From the NCBI GenBank assembly GCA_009693435.1, contig SHXF01000061.1, forward strand, positions 1 to 25,880: 25,880 bases of DNA, read 5' to 3'. The first letter of the stretch is position 1. Every line of letters starts with the position of its first letter. The notes under the pieces are model-generated. The model had not been told where the DNA came from and did no database searches. It saw only the letters and a program-made list of their open reading frames with translations. Shown one piece after another: positions 16,805-25,343 of the stretch. Made by a program: the position numbers and the translations under genes. The stretch comes from Betaproteobacteria bacterium (GTDB lineage Bacteria > Pseudomonadota > Gammaproteobacteria > Burkholderiales > SG8-39).

Positions 16805-17879
16805 GAGCGGCCTCGAATTCCCGCATGTACTCGACAAGTTTCGACACCCCCGCAACCGGCATCGCGTTGTATAGCGAAGCCCGCATGCCGCCAACCGACC
16901 TGTGCCCCTTCAACTGCACCATCCCGCGCACTTCCGCTCCCCGCAGAAATTCTGCATCCAGTTTGTCGTCCGCAAGAGTAAATGGAACGTTCATTCGCGA
17001 TCTGTCCGCAACACGCACTGGATTCCTGAAAAAACTGCTTTGATCGAGAAAATCATATAGCAATCCTGCTTTGGCGATGTTCATTCTTTCAATCTCGGTC
17101 AGGCCACCTTTTTTCTTCAGCCACTTGAATACCAGTCCCGCGACATAAAGTGCGAAAGTAGGCGGTGTATTGGACATGGAACCGGCGTCGGCGTGGACCT
17201 TGTAGTCCAGCATGGTAGGCGTTCCGTCTGCTGCCGCTCCCAGCATGTCATCCCGGACAATTACTATCGTAAGCCCCGCCGGCCCGATATTCTTCTGCGC
17301 CCCGGCATAGATCAGACCGAAGCGCGATATGTCCAGCGGACGGGAAAGCACATCTGAAGACATGTCGGCGACGATAGGCACGCTGCCCGTGTCGGGTATC
17401 CATTGAAACTCGACGCCTCCAATGGTCTCATTGGATGTCATGTGTACGTAGGCGGCATCCTTGTCCAGATTCCACACGCCGAAATCGGGAACACGATCGA
17501 AATTGGTGTCTTGCGATGACGCCGCCACGTTTACTTTGCAGAATTGCTGCGCTTCCTTGATCGCCTTCTTCGACCATTCTCCGGTACTGACATAGTCTGC
17601 GCTCGTCTTGCCGCGAAGAAGATTCATGGGCACCATCCCGAACTGCAGTGTGGCCCCTCCCTGCAGGAAAAGCACCTTGTAGCCGGCCGGGACATTGAGC
17701 AGTTCTCGAAGATCCGCTTCCGCTTCATCCGCAATGGCGATAAATTCCTTGCCCCGGTGGCTCATTTCCATGACCGACATGCCGGAGCCATGCCAGTCCA
17801 GCATTTCTGCCGCTGCCTGCGCCATTACCTCTTCCGGTAAAACAGCCGGTCCTGCGCTGAAGTTCGTAACACGATTCAT
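16797..17879 (-). CDS. serC: Phosphoserine aminotransferase
   Basis: SerC transaminates 3-phosphohydroxypyruvate to phosphoserine; it also acts in the pyridoxal-phosphate pathway of many proteobacteria. The 360-residue fold-type-I PLP enzyme begins NFSAGPAVLPEEVM, shows the GGATLQF cofactor loop, and has the Schiff-base lysine K196 in YAGAQKNIGPAG. The C-terminal GHRSVGGMRASLYNAMP is the family's substrate-binding end. It begins 14 bp after gyrA stops and overlaps serA by 8 bp, so the two serine enzymes are probably made together. Confidence 0.98.
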   Translation of the reverse strand: MNRVTNFSAGPAVLPEEVMAQAAAEMLDWHGSGMSVMEMSHRGKEFIAIADEAEADLRELLNVPAGYKVLFLQGGATLQFGMVPMNLLRGKTSADYVSTGEWSKKAIKEAQQFCKVNVAASSQDTNFDRVPDFGVWNLDKDAAYVHMTSNETIGGVEFQWIPDTGSVPIVADMSSDVLSRPLDISRFGLIYAGAQKNIGPAGLTIVIVRDDMLGAAADGTPTMLDYKVHADAGSMSNTPPTFALYVAGLVFKWLKKKGGLTEIERMNIAKAGLLYDFLDQSSFFRNPVRVADRSRMNVPFTLADDKLDAEFLRGAEVRGMVQLKGHRSVGGMRASLYNAMPVAGVSKLVEYMREFEAAHG

Positions 17880-17893
17880 TTGCCTGACCTTTG

Positions 17894-20605
17894 CTAATGC
17901 GTAGTGGGCGGGATGCCGCCATTTCCGCCGTGCCCCGAGTCCTCGTCGTCTTCGGGCGGGTTCCCTTCATTCCCAGACAATCCGCCTGCTTCAAGTCCGG
18001 TCTCCGCATCACTTCCGTTGCCATTGCGTGCTTCGATCGTATGCGTGCCGCCATTCCCGTTTCCATTCACCTCATCGGCTTCGACGATTTTCTCGATTCC
18101 CGCCAGACGTGTTCCGGCGTCGAGGTTTATCAGTGTTACGCCCTGCGTGGAGCGGCCCATTTCGCGAATCTGGCTCACTTGCGTGCGGATCAGTACACCA
18201 CCTGTCGAGATCAGCATGACTTCGTCCTTGTCGTCAACCAGAACGGCACCGACCAGCTTGCCGTTTCGCTCACTATGCTGAATCGCGATCATTCCCTTGG
18301 TTCCGCGGCCGTGCCGGGTGTATTCGGCAATCGGAGTGCGCTTGCCGTAACCATTCTCCGTCGCGGTGAGGACCGTCTGTTCTTCGCTTTTGGCAACCAG
18401 CATGGAGATAACCTGCTGGCCATCATCCAGCGTCATTCCGCGCACACCCCGTGTAACTCGCCCCATCGGACGCACGTCGTCTTCTTCGAAGCGAACCGCT
18501 TTCCCTGCATCCGAAAACAGCATCACATCGTGCTTTCCGTCGGTGATGGCGGTCCCGATCAAACGATCACCCTCATCGAGTTCCACTGCAATGATGCCTC
18601 TCTCGCGGGGGTTCGAAAAAGCCGAAAGGGGGGTTTTCTTGACCGTTCCCATTGCGGTGGCCATGAAGACATAATGCGCGTCGTCATAGTCCTTGACCGG
18701 CAGGACCGCGCTGATTTTTTCATCGTCCGCAAGCGGAAAAAGATTCACGACAGGCCTGCCGCGACTGGTGCGTGTGCCCTGGGGAACCTGATACACCTTC
18801 AGCCAGTAGATTTTCCCACGGGAGGAGAAACACAGCATCGTGTCATGAGTATTTGCAATGAACAGGCGATCAATGAAATCGTCTTCCTTGGTCGTCGTCG
18901 CCTGCTTGCCCCGGCCACCGCGACGCTGCGCCCGATAATCCGCCAGAGGCTGCGACTTGATATACCCGGAATGGGAAAACGTGACCACGACATCCTCCGG
19001 CGCGATCAGGTCTTCCATCGCGAGATCCTGCGTATTCAGGACGATCTCGCTCTTCCTCTTGTCGCCGTATTGTTCCTTGATCTGACGCAGTTCGTCGCCG
19101 ATGATCACCGTAATCCGGGCCGGCTTCGCCAGAATGTCCAACAAGTCCGCAATCTTCTCCAGCAGCTCCTTGTATTCACTCACTATCTTGTCCTGCTCCA
19201 GCCCGGTGAGCCGCTGCAGCCTCATCTCGAGAATTGCCTGCGCCTGGGCGTCGGAAAGCACATAACCGCTGTCATGCAGTCCGAAGATCCTGTCCAGGCC
19301 TTCAGGCCGCGAGGCGTCGGATTGCGCCCTGCGCAGCATGTCCTCGACCAGCCCGGACCGCCACGCACGCGACATCAGCGCGGTCTTAGCCTCGCCAGGG
19401 GTTTGCGATTGTTTGATCAGTGCAATGATCTCATCGACGTTGGACAGCGCGACAGCCAGACCCTCCTGGATGTGGGCCCGCTCTCGTGCTTTGCGAAGGT
19501 CGTATATCGTTCGCCGGGTTATCACCTCCCTCCGGTGGGCGAGGAACGCGTCGAGCATCTCTTTGAGGTTCAGCAGACGCGGCTGGCCGTCGACCAGCGC
19601 CACCATGTTGACCCCGAAGCTGTCCTGTAACTGCGTCTGCTTGAACAGATTGTTGAGGACCACGTCCGGTAGTTCGCCTTTTCTCAGTTCAATCACGACA
19701 CGCATGCCGGACTTGTCCGATTCATCCTGGATGTGGGAAATGCCCTCGATGCGCTTTTCGTTGACCAGCTCGGCTATTTTTTCCAGAAGATTCTTCTTGT
19801 TGACCTGGTACGGCAGTTCATCGACGATAATCGCCTGCCGGTTGCCTTTTTCCATGTCCTCGAAATGCGTTCGCGCGCGAATCACGATACGGCCCCTGCC
19901 GGTGCGATAGCCTTCGCGCACGCCGTGCACGCCATAGATGATGCCTGCGGTCGGGAAGTCAGGCGCCGGCATCAACTCAATGAGATCGTCAATAGTGGTT
20001 CCAGGGGACTTGAGGAGCGCGTGGCAGGCATCAACGACCTCGCCGAGATTATGCGGTGGAATATTGGTGGCCATGCCGACAGCAATGCCGGAGGAGCCGT
20101 TGATGAGCAAATTCGGGATTTTCGTCGGGAGCGCCGTGGGCTCCTGCTCTTTCCCGTCGTAGTTGGCCACGAAATCGACCGTTTCCTTGTCGATGTCGGC
20201 AAGCAATTCCGACGCGATTCGTTCCAGCCGGCATTCCGTGTACCGGTATGCAGCAGCGGAATCTCCGTCGATAGATCCGAAGTTCCCCTGCCCGTCTATA
20301 AGGGTGTAGCGCATGGAAAAATCCTGCGCCATGCGCACAAGCGCCTCGTACGTGGCTGAATCGCCGTGCGGGTGGTACTTGCCCAGGACTTCTCCGACGA
20401 CCCTGGCGCACTTCACGTACGGGCGGTTCCACACATTGTTCGACTCGTGCATGGCAAACAGAACCCGCCGATGAACTGGCTTCAACCCGTCTCGGACATC
20501 AGGCAATGCACGACCGACAATCACGCTCATTGCGTAATCCAGGTACGATCGGCGCATCTCCTCTTCTAGACTGACAGGGAGCGTTTCTTTGGCAAATGAA
20601 TCCAT
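17894..20605 (-). CDS. gyrA: DNA gyrase subunit A
   Basis: GyrA is the breakage-reunion subunit of gyrase, which introduces negative supercoils. The 903-residue protein aligns without gaps to E. coli numbering through the active site: catalytic Y122 in AAYRYTE and quinolone pocket [10 protein letters not shown] with S83 but Glu rather than Asp at 87. The winged-helix and coiled-coil domain runs to about 520. The C-terminal beta-pinwheel begins with the GyrA box QRRGGRGK, needed for DNA wrapping. After about residue 850 there is a low-complexity Gly/Asn/acidic tail ending GGIPPTTH. The ATG at 20605 begins [17 protein letters not shown]. It leads the long minus-strand cluster. Confidence 0.98.
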   Translation of the reverse strand: MDSFAKETLPVSLEEEMRRSYLDYAMSVIVGRALPDVRDGLKPVHRRVLFAMHESNNVWNRPYVKCARVVGEVLGKYHPHGDSATYEALVRMAQDFSMRYTLIDGQGNFGSIDGDSAAAYRYTECRLERIASELLADIDKETVDFVANYDGKEQEPTALPTKIPNLLINGSSGIAVGMATNIPPHNLGEVVDACHALLKSPGTTIDDLIELMPAPDFPTAGIIYGVHGVREGYRTGRGRIVIRARTHFEDMEKGNRQAIIVDELPYQVNKKNLLEKIAELVNEKRIEGISHIQDESDKSGMRVVIELRKGELPDVVLNNLFKQTQLQDSFGVNMVALVDGQPRLLNLKEMLDAFLAHRREVITRRTIYDLRKARERAHIQEGLAVALSNVDEIIALIKQSQTPGEAKTALMSRAWRSGLVEDMLRRAQSDASRPEGLDRIFGLHDSGYVLSDAQAQAILEMRLQRLTGLEQDKIVSEYKELLEKIADLLDILAKPARITVIIGDELRQIKEQYGDKRKSEIVLNTQDLAMEDLIAPEDVVVTFSHSGYIKSQPLADYRAQRRGGRGKQATTTKEDDFIDRLFIANTHDTMLCFSSRGKIYWLKVYQVPQGTRTSRGRPVVNLFPLADDEKISAVLPVKDYDDAHYVFMATAMGTVKKTPLSAFSNPRERGIIAVELDEGDRLIGTAITDGKHDVMLFSDAGKAVRFEEDDVRPMGRVTRGVRGMTLDDGQQVISMLVAKSEEQTVLTATENGYGKRTPIAEYTRHGRGTKGMIAIQHSERNGKLVGAVLVDDKDEVMLISTGGVLIRTQVSQIREMGRSTQGVTLINLDAGTRLAGIEKIVEADEVNGNGNGGTHTIEARNGNGSDAETGLEAGGLSGNEGNPPEDDEDSGHGGNGGIPPTTH

Positions 20606-20652
20606 TAAGGGCCTGTAGACGAGCTTGAAGAGAGCCGGTTAAAAAAACATTG

Positions 20653-20658
20653 GATTTT
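20653..20658 (-). promoter_or_regulatory. Possible -10 element of the gyrA promoter
   Basis: TAAAAT is read on the minus strand about 48 bases before the gyrA ATG, in a GCTAAAATCC context. No good -35 lies 16-18 bases further up, so this is tentative. The rest of the 20606-20807 spacer holds no recognisable gene. Confidence 0.3.
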
Positions 20659-20739
20659 AGCATTTCGAGAGTGCTGGAACCATACCTTTCCGGCCTTTCT
20701 CAGTGCGCACCATGAGTCCGGCTCCTCTCCCAAATGGTG

Positions 20740-20745
20740 TATGAT
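20740..20745 (+). promoter_or_regulatory. Possible -10 element for the first OmpA-family gene
   Basis: TATGAT, preceded directly by TG, lies about 60 bases before the start at 20808. The -35 region is unremarkable. Confidence 0.3.
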
Positions 20746-20807
20746 CCACGCGAATACCATAGAGCTCGCCTGGCAGGCAGAGTCAACTAGAAAAAGGGGG
20801 AAATAAA

Positions 20808-21530
20808 TTGAACACCACCAGGAAATGGGCACTTGCAGCCACAATAATTTCCGGATCGCTTTGCTCGACGGTTGCGTCGGCGCAAGGAGTCGTTCCCGGA
20901 TACCTTACCGATACGCGGGGGCTCGTGGCAAAGAGCGCGTTTGGCCTGTGCTACCGGACAAGTTCCTGGACGCCGGCCATGGCGATCATGGATTGCGACC
21001 CGGATTTGCTTCCCAAACCGGCATCGGTGGCGGCTCCCGCTTCGCGCCCTGCACCTCCCCCTCCGGCGGCGGTCCAGCCTGCGCCGGCACCACCAAGGCC
21101 AGCGGCTGCGCCGGCCAAACCGGCTGCTGCCGCGGCGCCAGCGCGCTGCGACGCGACTGTAACCCTGCAAAACGACGAGATGTTTGCCTTCAACAAGGCC
21201 ATCCTTACGAATTCGGCGCGTAGTCGTCTTGACAAGGACATCATCGGTCGCCTCGCCCGGTGCGCGACCCTGGAATCAGTTGCCATCGAAGGCCATGCAG
21301 ACCGCCTGGGAAGCCAGCAATACAATCAGAAACTGTCTGAAAAGCGAGCCGATGCCGTCAAGGCTTACCTTGTCAGCAAGGGCACGCCTGACGGGAAGAT
21401 CGAAACGATCGGAATGGGCAAGACTGTTCCTGCCAAGTCCTGTCCGGACACGAAGAATCGCGCGGAACTTATCGCCTGCCTGGCTCCGAACCGGAGGGTT
21501 TCTGTCTCCATCAAAGGACCTGGGAAATAA
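20808..21530 (+). CDS. OmpA-family peptidoglycan-binding protein, paralog 1
   Basis: The 240-residue protein starts at TTG, seven bases after a strong AAGGGGG site. A signal peptide ends near residue 25 (STVASA). A short conserved segment GYLTDTRGLVAKS then GLCYRTSSWTPAM follows, with cysteines C48 and C63. A Pro/Ala-rich linker (about 71-113) leads to a C-terminal OmpA domain. That domain keeps the peptidoglycan-contact Asp and Arg in GHADRLGSQQYNQKLSEKRA (usual GHTD is GHAD) and the E. coli OmpA-like disulfide loop with SCPDTKNRAELIACLAPNRR. No beta-barrel of normal length is present, so it is probably a periplasmic or outer-membrane-associated cell-wall tether. It lies divergent from gyrA and has its own terminator. 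Confidence 0.9.
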   Translation: MNTTRKWALAATIISGSLCSTVASAQGVVPGYLTDTRGLVAKSAFGLCYRTSSWTPAMAIMDCDPDLLPKPASVAAPASRPAPPPPAAVQPAPAPPRPAAAPAKPAAAAAPARCDATVTLQNDEMFAFNKAILTNSARSRLDKDIIGRLARCATLESVAIEGHADRLGSQQYNQKLSEKRADAVKAYLVSKGTPDGKIETIGMGKTVPAKSCPDTKNRAELIACLAPNRRVSVSIKGPGK

Positions 21531-21551
21531 CACGCGGCGACACTTTTTACA

Positions 21552-21575
21552 CCCCGCCTCAGCGCGGGGTTTTTT
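21552..21575 (+). terminator. Intrinsic terminator after OmpA paralog 1
   Basis: CCCCGC (21552-21557) and GCGGGG (21564-21569) form a 6-bp GC stem with a 6-base loop, followed by six T. It lies about 20 bp after the stop and should isolate this gene from mtaD. Confidence 0.88.
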
Positions 21576-21679
21576 ATTTTCGCCAGCCAGTATCCCCGAA
21601 ACGTAGGCATGCTCAGTGCAATGGTTCGATTTCTAACCGTCGATATCACCATGCGCCGGTGCGCGCTGCGAATCAATAA

Positions 21680-23002
21680 ATGGAACACGTAGAATGCATC
21701 ATTGATGCGCGCTGGGTCGTGCCGGTTGAACCGTCGCGAGCGGTGCTGTCCGGTTACAGTGTCGCGATCCATCACGGCAAGATCGTGGCATTGTTGCCCC
21801 ATCACGAAGCGGCAACGAGATTCAGCAGCGAAAGGCACATAGGCTTGCCCAGGCACGTGCTCATTCCGGGCCTTGTCAATTCACACACCCACGCTTCCAT
21901 GTCGCTCATGCGTGGACTGGCTGACGACCTGCCTCTGATGACATGGCTGGAGGATCACATCTGGCCTGCCGAGCGGGCGTTTGTATCGCCGGAATTCGTC
22001 TATGACGGAACGGCCCTAGCATGTGCCGAGATGCTGCGCGGCGGCATCACCTGCTTTAACGAGATGTATTTTTTCCCGGAATCGGCGGCACGGGCCGCGA
22101 TCAGTTCGGGGTTACGCGCCTCGATCGGGCTGATTGCGATCGATTTTCCGACGCAGTACGCAAGCGATCCGGACGATTACCTGTCCAAGGGACTCGCGCT
22201 GCGGGACAAACTGCGGAACGATCCGAAAATCAGTTTTTGCATGGCGCCGCACGCACCCTACACAGTTGGCGACGCAACCCTTCTACGAATCGTTACCATG
22301 GCCGAGGAACTGGATCTGCCTATCCACATTCATCTCCACGAGACCCGACACGAAATAGAGCAAAGCATATCGCGCTACAAGATGCGTCCATTGGAACGGC
22401 TGCGCGCACTCGGCATGGTCGGACCCCGTCTCATAGCGGTGCATGCAGTGCATCTGCTTCCCGCGGAAATTGCCGAACTCGCACGATTCGGATGCTCGGT
22501 TGCCCACTGCCCGTCATCGAATCTGAAACTGGCGAGTGGTTTCGCACCGGTGGCCGCCATGCTCGAGCATGGAGTAAATGTATGCTTCGGGACGGATGGC
22601 GCTGCAAGCAACAATAGGCTCGACATCTTCCAGGAAATGAGGCTCGCCGCACTGCTGGCCAAAGGGGTGTCAGGTGACGCGCAAGCAATGCCTGCGACGG
22701 ACGCCCTGCATGCCGCCACGCTGGGCGGCGCGAGAGCCCTGGGTCTCGGTGACTCTATCGGCTCATTGCTTCCGGGGAAAGAAGCCGATCTTTGCGCTGT
22801 CCTGCTGGATGGGCCTGGACTGACGCCCTGCTATGACGTGGTATCGCATCTGGTCTATGCTGCCGGACGGGAAAACGTGTCCCATGTCTGGGTAGGGGGA
22901 GAACTTCTGCTCGAGGAAGGCCGTCCGACCCGGCCAGACACCCGCGATTTGGACAAGCTCGGCTTTCTATGGCAGAATAAGTTGGCGGAAACAAAAGCTT
23001 AG
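21680..23002 (+). CDS. mtaD: 5-methylthioadenosine / S-adenosylhomocysteine deaminase (amidohydrolase family)
   Basis: The 440-residue TRZ/ATZ-type amidohydrolase deaminates MTA and SAH to inosyl products in the salvage of methylation by-products. Metal ligands and catalytic residues are visible: H69/H71 in NSHTHASMSLMRG, H218 and E221 in HIHLHET, a histidine in AVHAVHL, and D306 in FGTDGAASNN. The overall pattern and N-terminus (CIIDARWVVPVEP) fit MtaD best, although guanine or other aminohydrolase specificity cannot be excluded. The ATG at 21680 lacks a Shine-Dalgarno but begins directly at the family's N-terminus. It is flanked by the two OmpA paralogs. Upstream of ubiG, which releases SAH, a SAH-recycling role is plausible. 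Confidence 0.88.
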   Translation: MEHVECIIDARWVVPVEPSRAVLSGYSVAIHHGKIVALLPHHEAATRFSSERHIGLPRHVLIPGLVNSHTHASMSLMRGLADDLPLMTWLEDHIWPAERAFVSPEFVYDGTALACAEMLRGGITCFNEMYFFPESAARAAISSGLRASIGLIAIDFPTQYASDPDDYLSKGLALRDKLRNDPKISFCMAPHAPYTVGDATLLRIVTMAEELDLPIHIHLHETRHEIEQSISRYKMRPLERLRALGMVGPRLIAVHAVHLLPAEIAELARFGCSVAHCPSSNLKLASGFAPVAAMLEHGVNVCFGTDGAASNNRLDIFQEMRLAALLAKGVSGDAQAMPATDALHAATLGGARALGLGDSIGSLLPGKEADLCAVLLDGPGLTPCYDVVSHLVYAAGRENVSHVWVGGELLLEEGRPTRPDTRDLDKLGFLWQNKLAETKA

Positions 23003-23119
23003 TCGTCAGCCTGATGTGTTCGCAGCACTTGTGGATGAGTGCGGACTAAGTGAGACTGCTTGAGCTTGGCGCCACAGGCGCAAAGCCGGCAGGGGAGAAT
23101 TAACATAAGAGGGGCAAGC

Positions 23120-23845
23120 ATGAAGAAAAACTCAGTTTTCAATCCGGCAGTCTTTATCGCGAGTTCTGCGATTGTGTTTTCCGCAATGGCGACCAATGTG
23201 GTCGCGCAGTCCTCCACCATTTCCGGCTACCTTACCGACACGCGAACCGGCGTTGCGAGAAGCGGACATGGATTGTGCTGGCGCACCGGCTATTGGACAC
23301 CTGCGCTCGCCTCATGCGAATGCGACAAGGATCTGATGCCGAAGACCGCGTGCGAACCGCCAGCCGCCCCTGCTTCGAAGCCAGCCGCTTCCAGTCCGGC
23401 CAGCCCTGCTAAACCGGCACCGGCACCGGCACCGGCACCGGCCGCGCAACCGCAGCCGGCAAAGCCCAAGCCGGCCGCTGTCCCGGTAACGGAAAAGGTG
23501 ACCATGGCGGCCGATGTCCTGTTTGACTTCGACAAGTCAGCGATCAAGCCTGAGGGTCGCAGCAAACTGGACGATCTGGTCGGCAAGCTAAAAGCCGTCA
23601 ACCTGGAAGTGATCATTGCGATCGGCCATACCGACAGCATTGGCAGCGACCGCTACAACCAGAAATTGTCGGTCCGCCGGGCAGAATCGGTGAAGGCTTA
23701 CCTGATCAGCAAGGGAATTGCAGCCAACCGGATCTACACCGAAGGCAAAGGCGAGAAACAGCCCATAGCCAGCAACAAGACCAAGGACGGACGGCAGAAG
23801 AACCGTCGCGTGGAAATCGAAGTAGTCGGCACGCGCAGCCGCTGA
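23120..23845 (+). CDS. OmpA-family peptidoglycan-binding protein, paralog 2
   Basis: The 241-residue protein begins at an ATG with AGAGGGG just upstream; an extension to 23060 is rejected because it precedes the signal peptide. The signal peptide ends near residue 29 (TNVVA). The mature N-terminus has GYLTDTRTGVARSGHGLCWR and TGYWTPALASCECDKDLMPK, closely similar to paralog 1 but with cysteines C53, C66 and C68. A Pro/Ala linker encoded partly by hexamer repeats leads to an OmpA domain with LFDFDKS, GHTDSIGSDRYN, D172 and R187. It lacks the paired-Cys loop of paralog 1. The expected role is binding of the cell wall from the outer membrane side. Confidence 0.93.
   Translation: MKKNSVFNPAVFIASSAIVFSAMATNVVAQSSTISGYLTDTRTGVARSGHGLCWRTGYWTPALASCECDKDLMPKTACEPPAAPASKPAASSPASPAKPAPAPAPAPAAQPQPAKPKPAAVPVTEKVTMAADVLFDFDKSAIKPEGRSKLDDLVGKLKAVNLEVIIAIGHTDSIGSDRYNQKLSVRRAESVKAYLISKGIAANRIYTEGKGEKQPIASNKTKDGRQKNRRVEIEVVGTRSR
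23414..23443 (+). repeat. Hexanucleotide repeat in the Pro/Ala linker of OmpA paralog 2
   Basis: Four perfect CCGGCA units and a fifth ending in C run in tandem and encode alternating Pro-Ala. Changes in copy number would stay in frame and lengthen or shorten the linker. Confidence 0.95.
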
Positions 23846-23862
23846 TTCCCGGCAAGTCACTG

Positions 23863-23890
23863 AAAGCCCTGCTTCGGCAGGGCTTTTTCT
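23863..23890 (+). terminator. Intrinsic terminator after OmpA paralog 2
   Basis: AGCCCTGC and GCAGGGCT form an 8-bp stem closed by a TTCG tetraloop, followed by a T-rich run (23884-23888 and beyond). It lies 18 bp after the stop codon and about 30 bp before ubiG. Confidence 0.9.
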
Positions 23891-23904
23891 TTTCCGGCCT
23901 GTCC

Positions 23905-23910
23905 TATTAA
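23905..23910 (+). promoter_or_regulatory. Possible -10 element for ubiG
   Basis: TATTAA lies in the 30-bp gap between the strong terminator and the ubiG ATG. If used, transcription would begin at about 23917-23918 and the message would have almost no leader. The -35 is poor. Confidence 0.3.
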
Positions 23911-23919
23911 ACTCGGCTC

Positions 23920-24660
23920 ATGGATATTTCGAACGCCCAGCCCGAACGGCCAAAGAACGCCGACTCGCGGGAGGTTGATAAATTCAGCGCACTGGCCCAT
24001 CGTTGGTGGGACCCGAAAAGCGAGTTTGCGCCCCTGCACGCCATCAATCCGTTGCGGCTGCGCTGGATAGACGAGAGGACGGCGCTTGGCGGCAAGCGCA
24101 TAGTTGACGTCGGCTGTGGCGGGGGCATCCTGACCGAAGGGATGGCGTCTCTTGGCGCAAGGGTCAAAGGGATAGATCTTTCCGACAAGGCTCTGCGGGT
24201 CGCGCGGCTACACCTGCTGGAGTCGCGCCTGGAAGTCGATTATGAGTGCGTCTCGGTGGAAGCGTTTTCGGCACGTGAGCCAGGCAGCTACGACGTTGTG
24301 ACCTGCATGGAACTGCTCGAACATGTTCCCGATCCGGCAAGCACAATCATGGGCTGCGTCGGGCTGGTGCGGCCAGGCGGGCATGTTTTCTTCTCCACCA
24401 TCAACCGCAACATCAAGTCGTATGCCTTAGCTGTAATCGGCGCCGAGTACATCCTGAAGTTATTGCCCCGGGGCACGCACGACTATGCCCGGTTCCTCCG
24501 ACCTTCGGAGCTTGCGCGCCACTCTCGAAGCGCAGGATTGGCAGTAGTCGAAATCGCAGGCATGACTTACAACCCGCTGACCCAGACTTACGCGCTCGGT
24601 AACGATACGGATGTCAATTACCTCGTTCACACCGTGCGCGAAACCTCCGATGCGCATTGA
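23920..24660 (+). CDS. ubiG: Ubiquinone biosynthesis O-methyltransferase UbiG
   Basis: UbiG catalyses both O-methylations of ubiquinone synthesis using SAM. The 246-residue class I methyltransferase begins with the UbiG signature [20 protein letters not shown] and [11 protein letters not shown]. It has the SAM site [15 protein letters not shown] and the acidic GIDLSDKAL, then [11 protein letters not shown] and [12 protein letters not shown]. The C-terminal [14 protein letters not shown] and NYLVHTVRE are typical. Length is slightly above the usual 230-240. No Shine-Dalgarno is seen before the ATG at 23920. Its 3' end overlaps gph by 11 bp, a common betaproteobacterial pair. Confidence 0.97.
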   Translation: MDISNAQPERPKNADSREVDKFSALAHRWWDPKSEFAPLHAINPLRLRWIDERTALGGKRIVDVGCGGGILTEGMASLGARVKGIDLSDKALRVARLHLLESRLEVDYECVSVEAFSAREPGSYDVVTCMELLEHVPDPASTIMGCVGLVRPGGHVFFSTINRNIKSYALAVIGAEYILKLLPRGTHDYARFLRPSELARHSRSAGLAVVEIAGMTYNPLTQTYALGNDTDVNYLVHTVRETSDAH

Positions 24661-25300
24661 AGCAGTTCTCTTCGATCTGGACGGGACGCTGGCAGACACA
24701 GCGCCCGACCTGGCTGCCGCGCTCAACCGCCTCAGGAAAGAGGCCGACTTGACCGTCCTGCCGCTCGATGCGACCCGTGCCCATACGTCAAGCGGAGCGC
24801 GTGGACTTCTCAGGGTCGGATTCGGAATTGGTCCGGAGGACGATCAGTACGAAAGTTTGAAGGAGCGATTCTTGGCTCATTACGCCAAAAGCGTTTGCCA
24901 GCACACGCGCCTTTTCGCGGGCATGCCCGAACTTCTCGCCGATATCGAAACCCGGGGGATGGCGTGGGGCATCGTGACCAACAAGGCCAGCCGCTTTACT
25001 GATCCCCTGGTCCGGATGCTGAATCTCTCCGCACGCGCGGCATGCATTGTCAGCGGTGACACTACGCCTCACACAAAGCCACACCCGGCCCCGCTGCTCT
25101 ACGCCGCAGGCCTCATGGGGCTGCAGCCCGCGGCGTGCCTGTATGTCGGGGATGACCTGCGAGATGTGCAAGCCGCGCGTGCCGCAGGCATGGGCGTGCT
25201 TGCTGCGGCATATGGTTATCTGGGCACGGAAGCAGGCCCTGCCTTCTGGCAGGCAGACGCTGTCATACAGCATCCGCTCGAGGTATTGAACTACCTCTGA
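24650..25300 (+). CDS. gph: Phosphoglycolate phosphatase (HAD family)
   Basis: Gph dephosphorylates 2-phosphoglycolate formed in DNA repair and by RuBisCO oxygenation. The 216-residue HAD phosphatase shows motif [14 protein letters not shown] (nucleophile D9, acid D11), motif II IVTNK, motif III lysine in HTKPHPAP, and motif [18 protein letters not shown] helical cap lies between motifs I and II, as in subclass IA. The ATG at 24650 ([12 protein letters not shown]) overlaps the ubiG end; a start at 24611 would add a tail unlike the family. Related HADs such as MupP share this architecture, and the ubiG-adjacent gene in some proteobacteria is the MurNAc-6-P phosphatase MupP, so substrate is not certain. 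Confidence 0.9.
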   Translation: MRIEAVLFDLDGTLADTAPDLAAALNRLRKEADLTVLPLDATRAHTSSGARGLLRVGFGIGPEDDQYESLKERFLAHYAKSVCQHTRLFAGMPELLADIETRGMAWGIVTNKASRFTDPLVRMLNLSARAACIVSGDTTPHTKPHPAPLLYAAGLMGLQPAACLYVGDDLRDVQAARAAGMGVLAAAYGYLGTEAGPAFWQADAVIQHPLEVLNYL

Positions 25301-25316
25301 ATGCCCCAATCTATGT

Positions 25317-25322
25317 AATAAT
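25317..25322 (+). promoter_or_regulatory. Possible -10 element of the tmRNA promoter
   Basis: AATAAT lies 21 bases before the mature tmRNA 5' end, leaving a short leader for RNase P. The -35 lies at the gph end and is poor; a TTGAAC at 25286-25291 is a little too far for standard spacing. Confidence 0.3.
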
Positions 25323-25343
25323 CAGCTTGTAGCAAGAGGAATC

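Noticed and set aside
17891..19630. A 579-codon open frame on the plus strand
   Set aside because: It lies wholly antisense to gyrA, whose frame is unmistakable, and its translation has the irregular His/Arg/Gln-rich composition of a shadow frame. It is a by-product of GC-rich codon use.
23069..23081. GCGCC-ACA-GGCGC hairpin between mtaD and OmpA paralog 2
   Set aside because: The stem is short with a 3-base loop and no T-run follows, so it cannot be called a terminator.
23060..23119. N-terminal extension of OmpA paralog 2
   Set aside because: It would put 20 polar residues ahead of a normal signal peptide, and a good ribosome site lies directly before the ATG at 23120.
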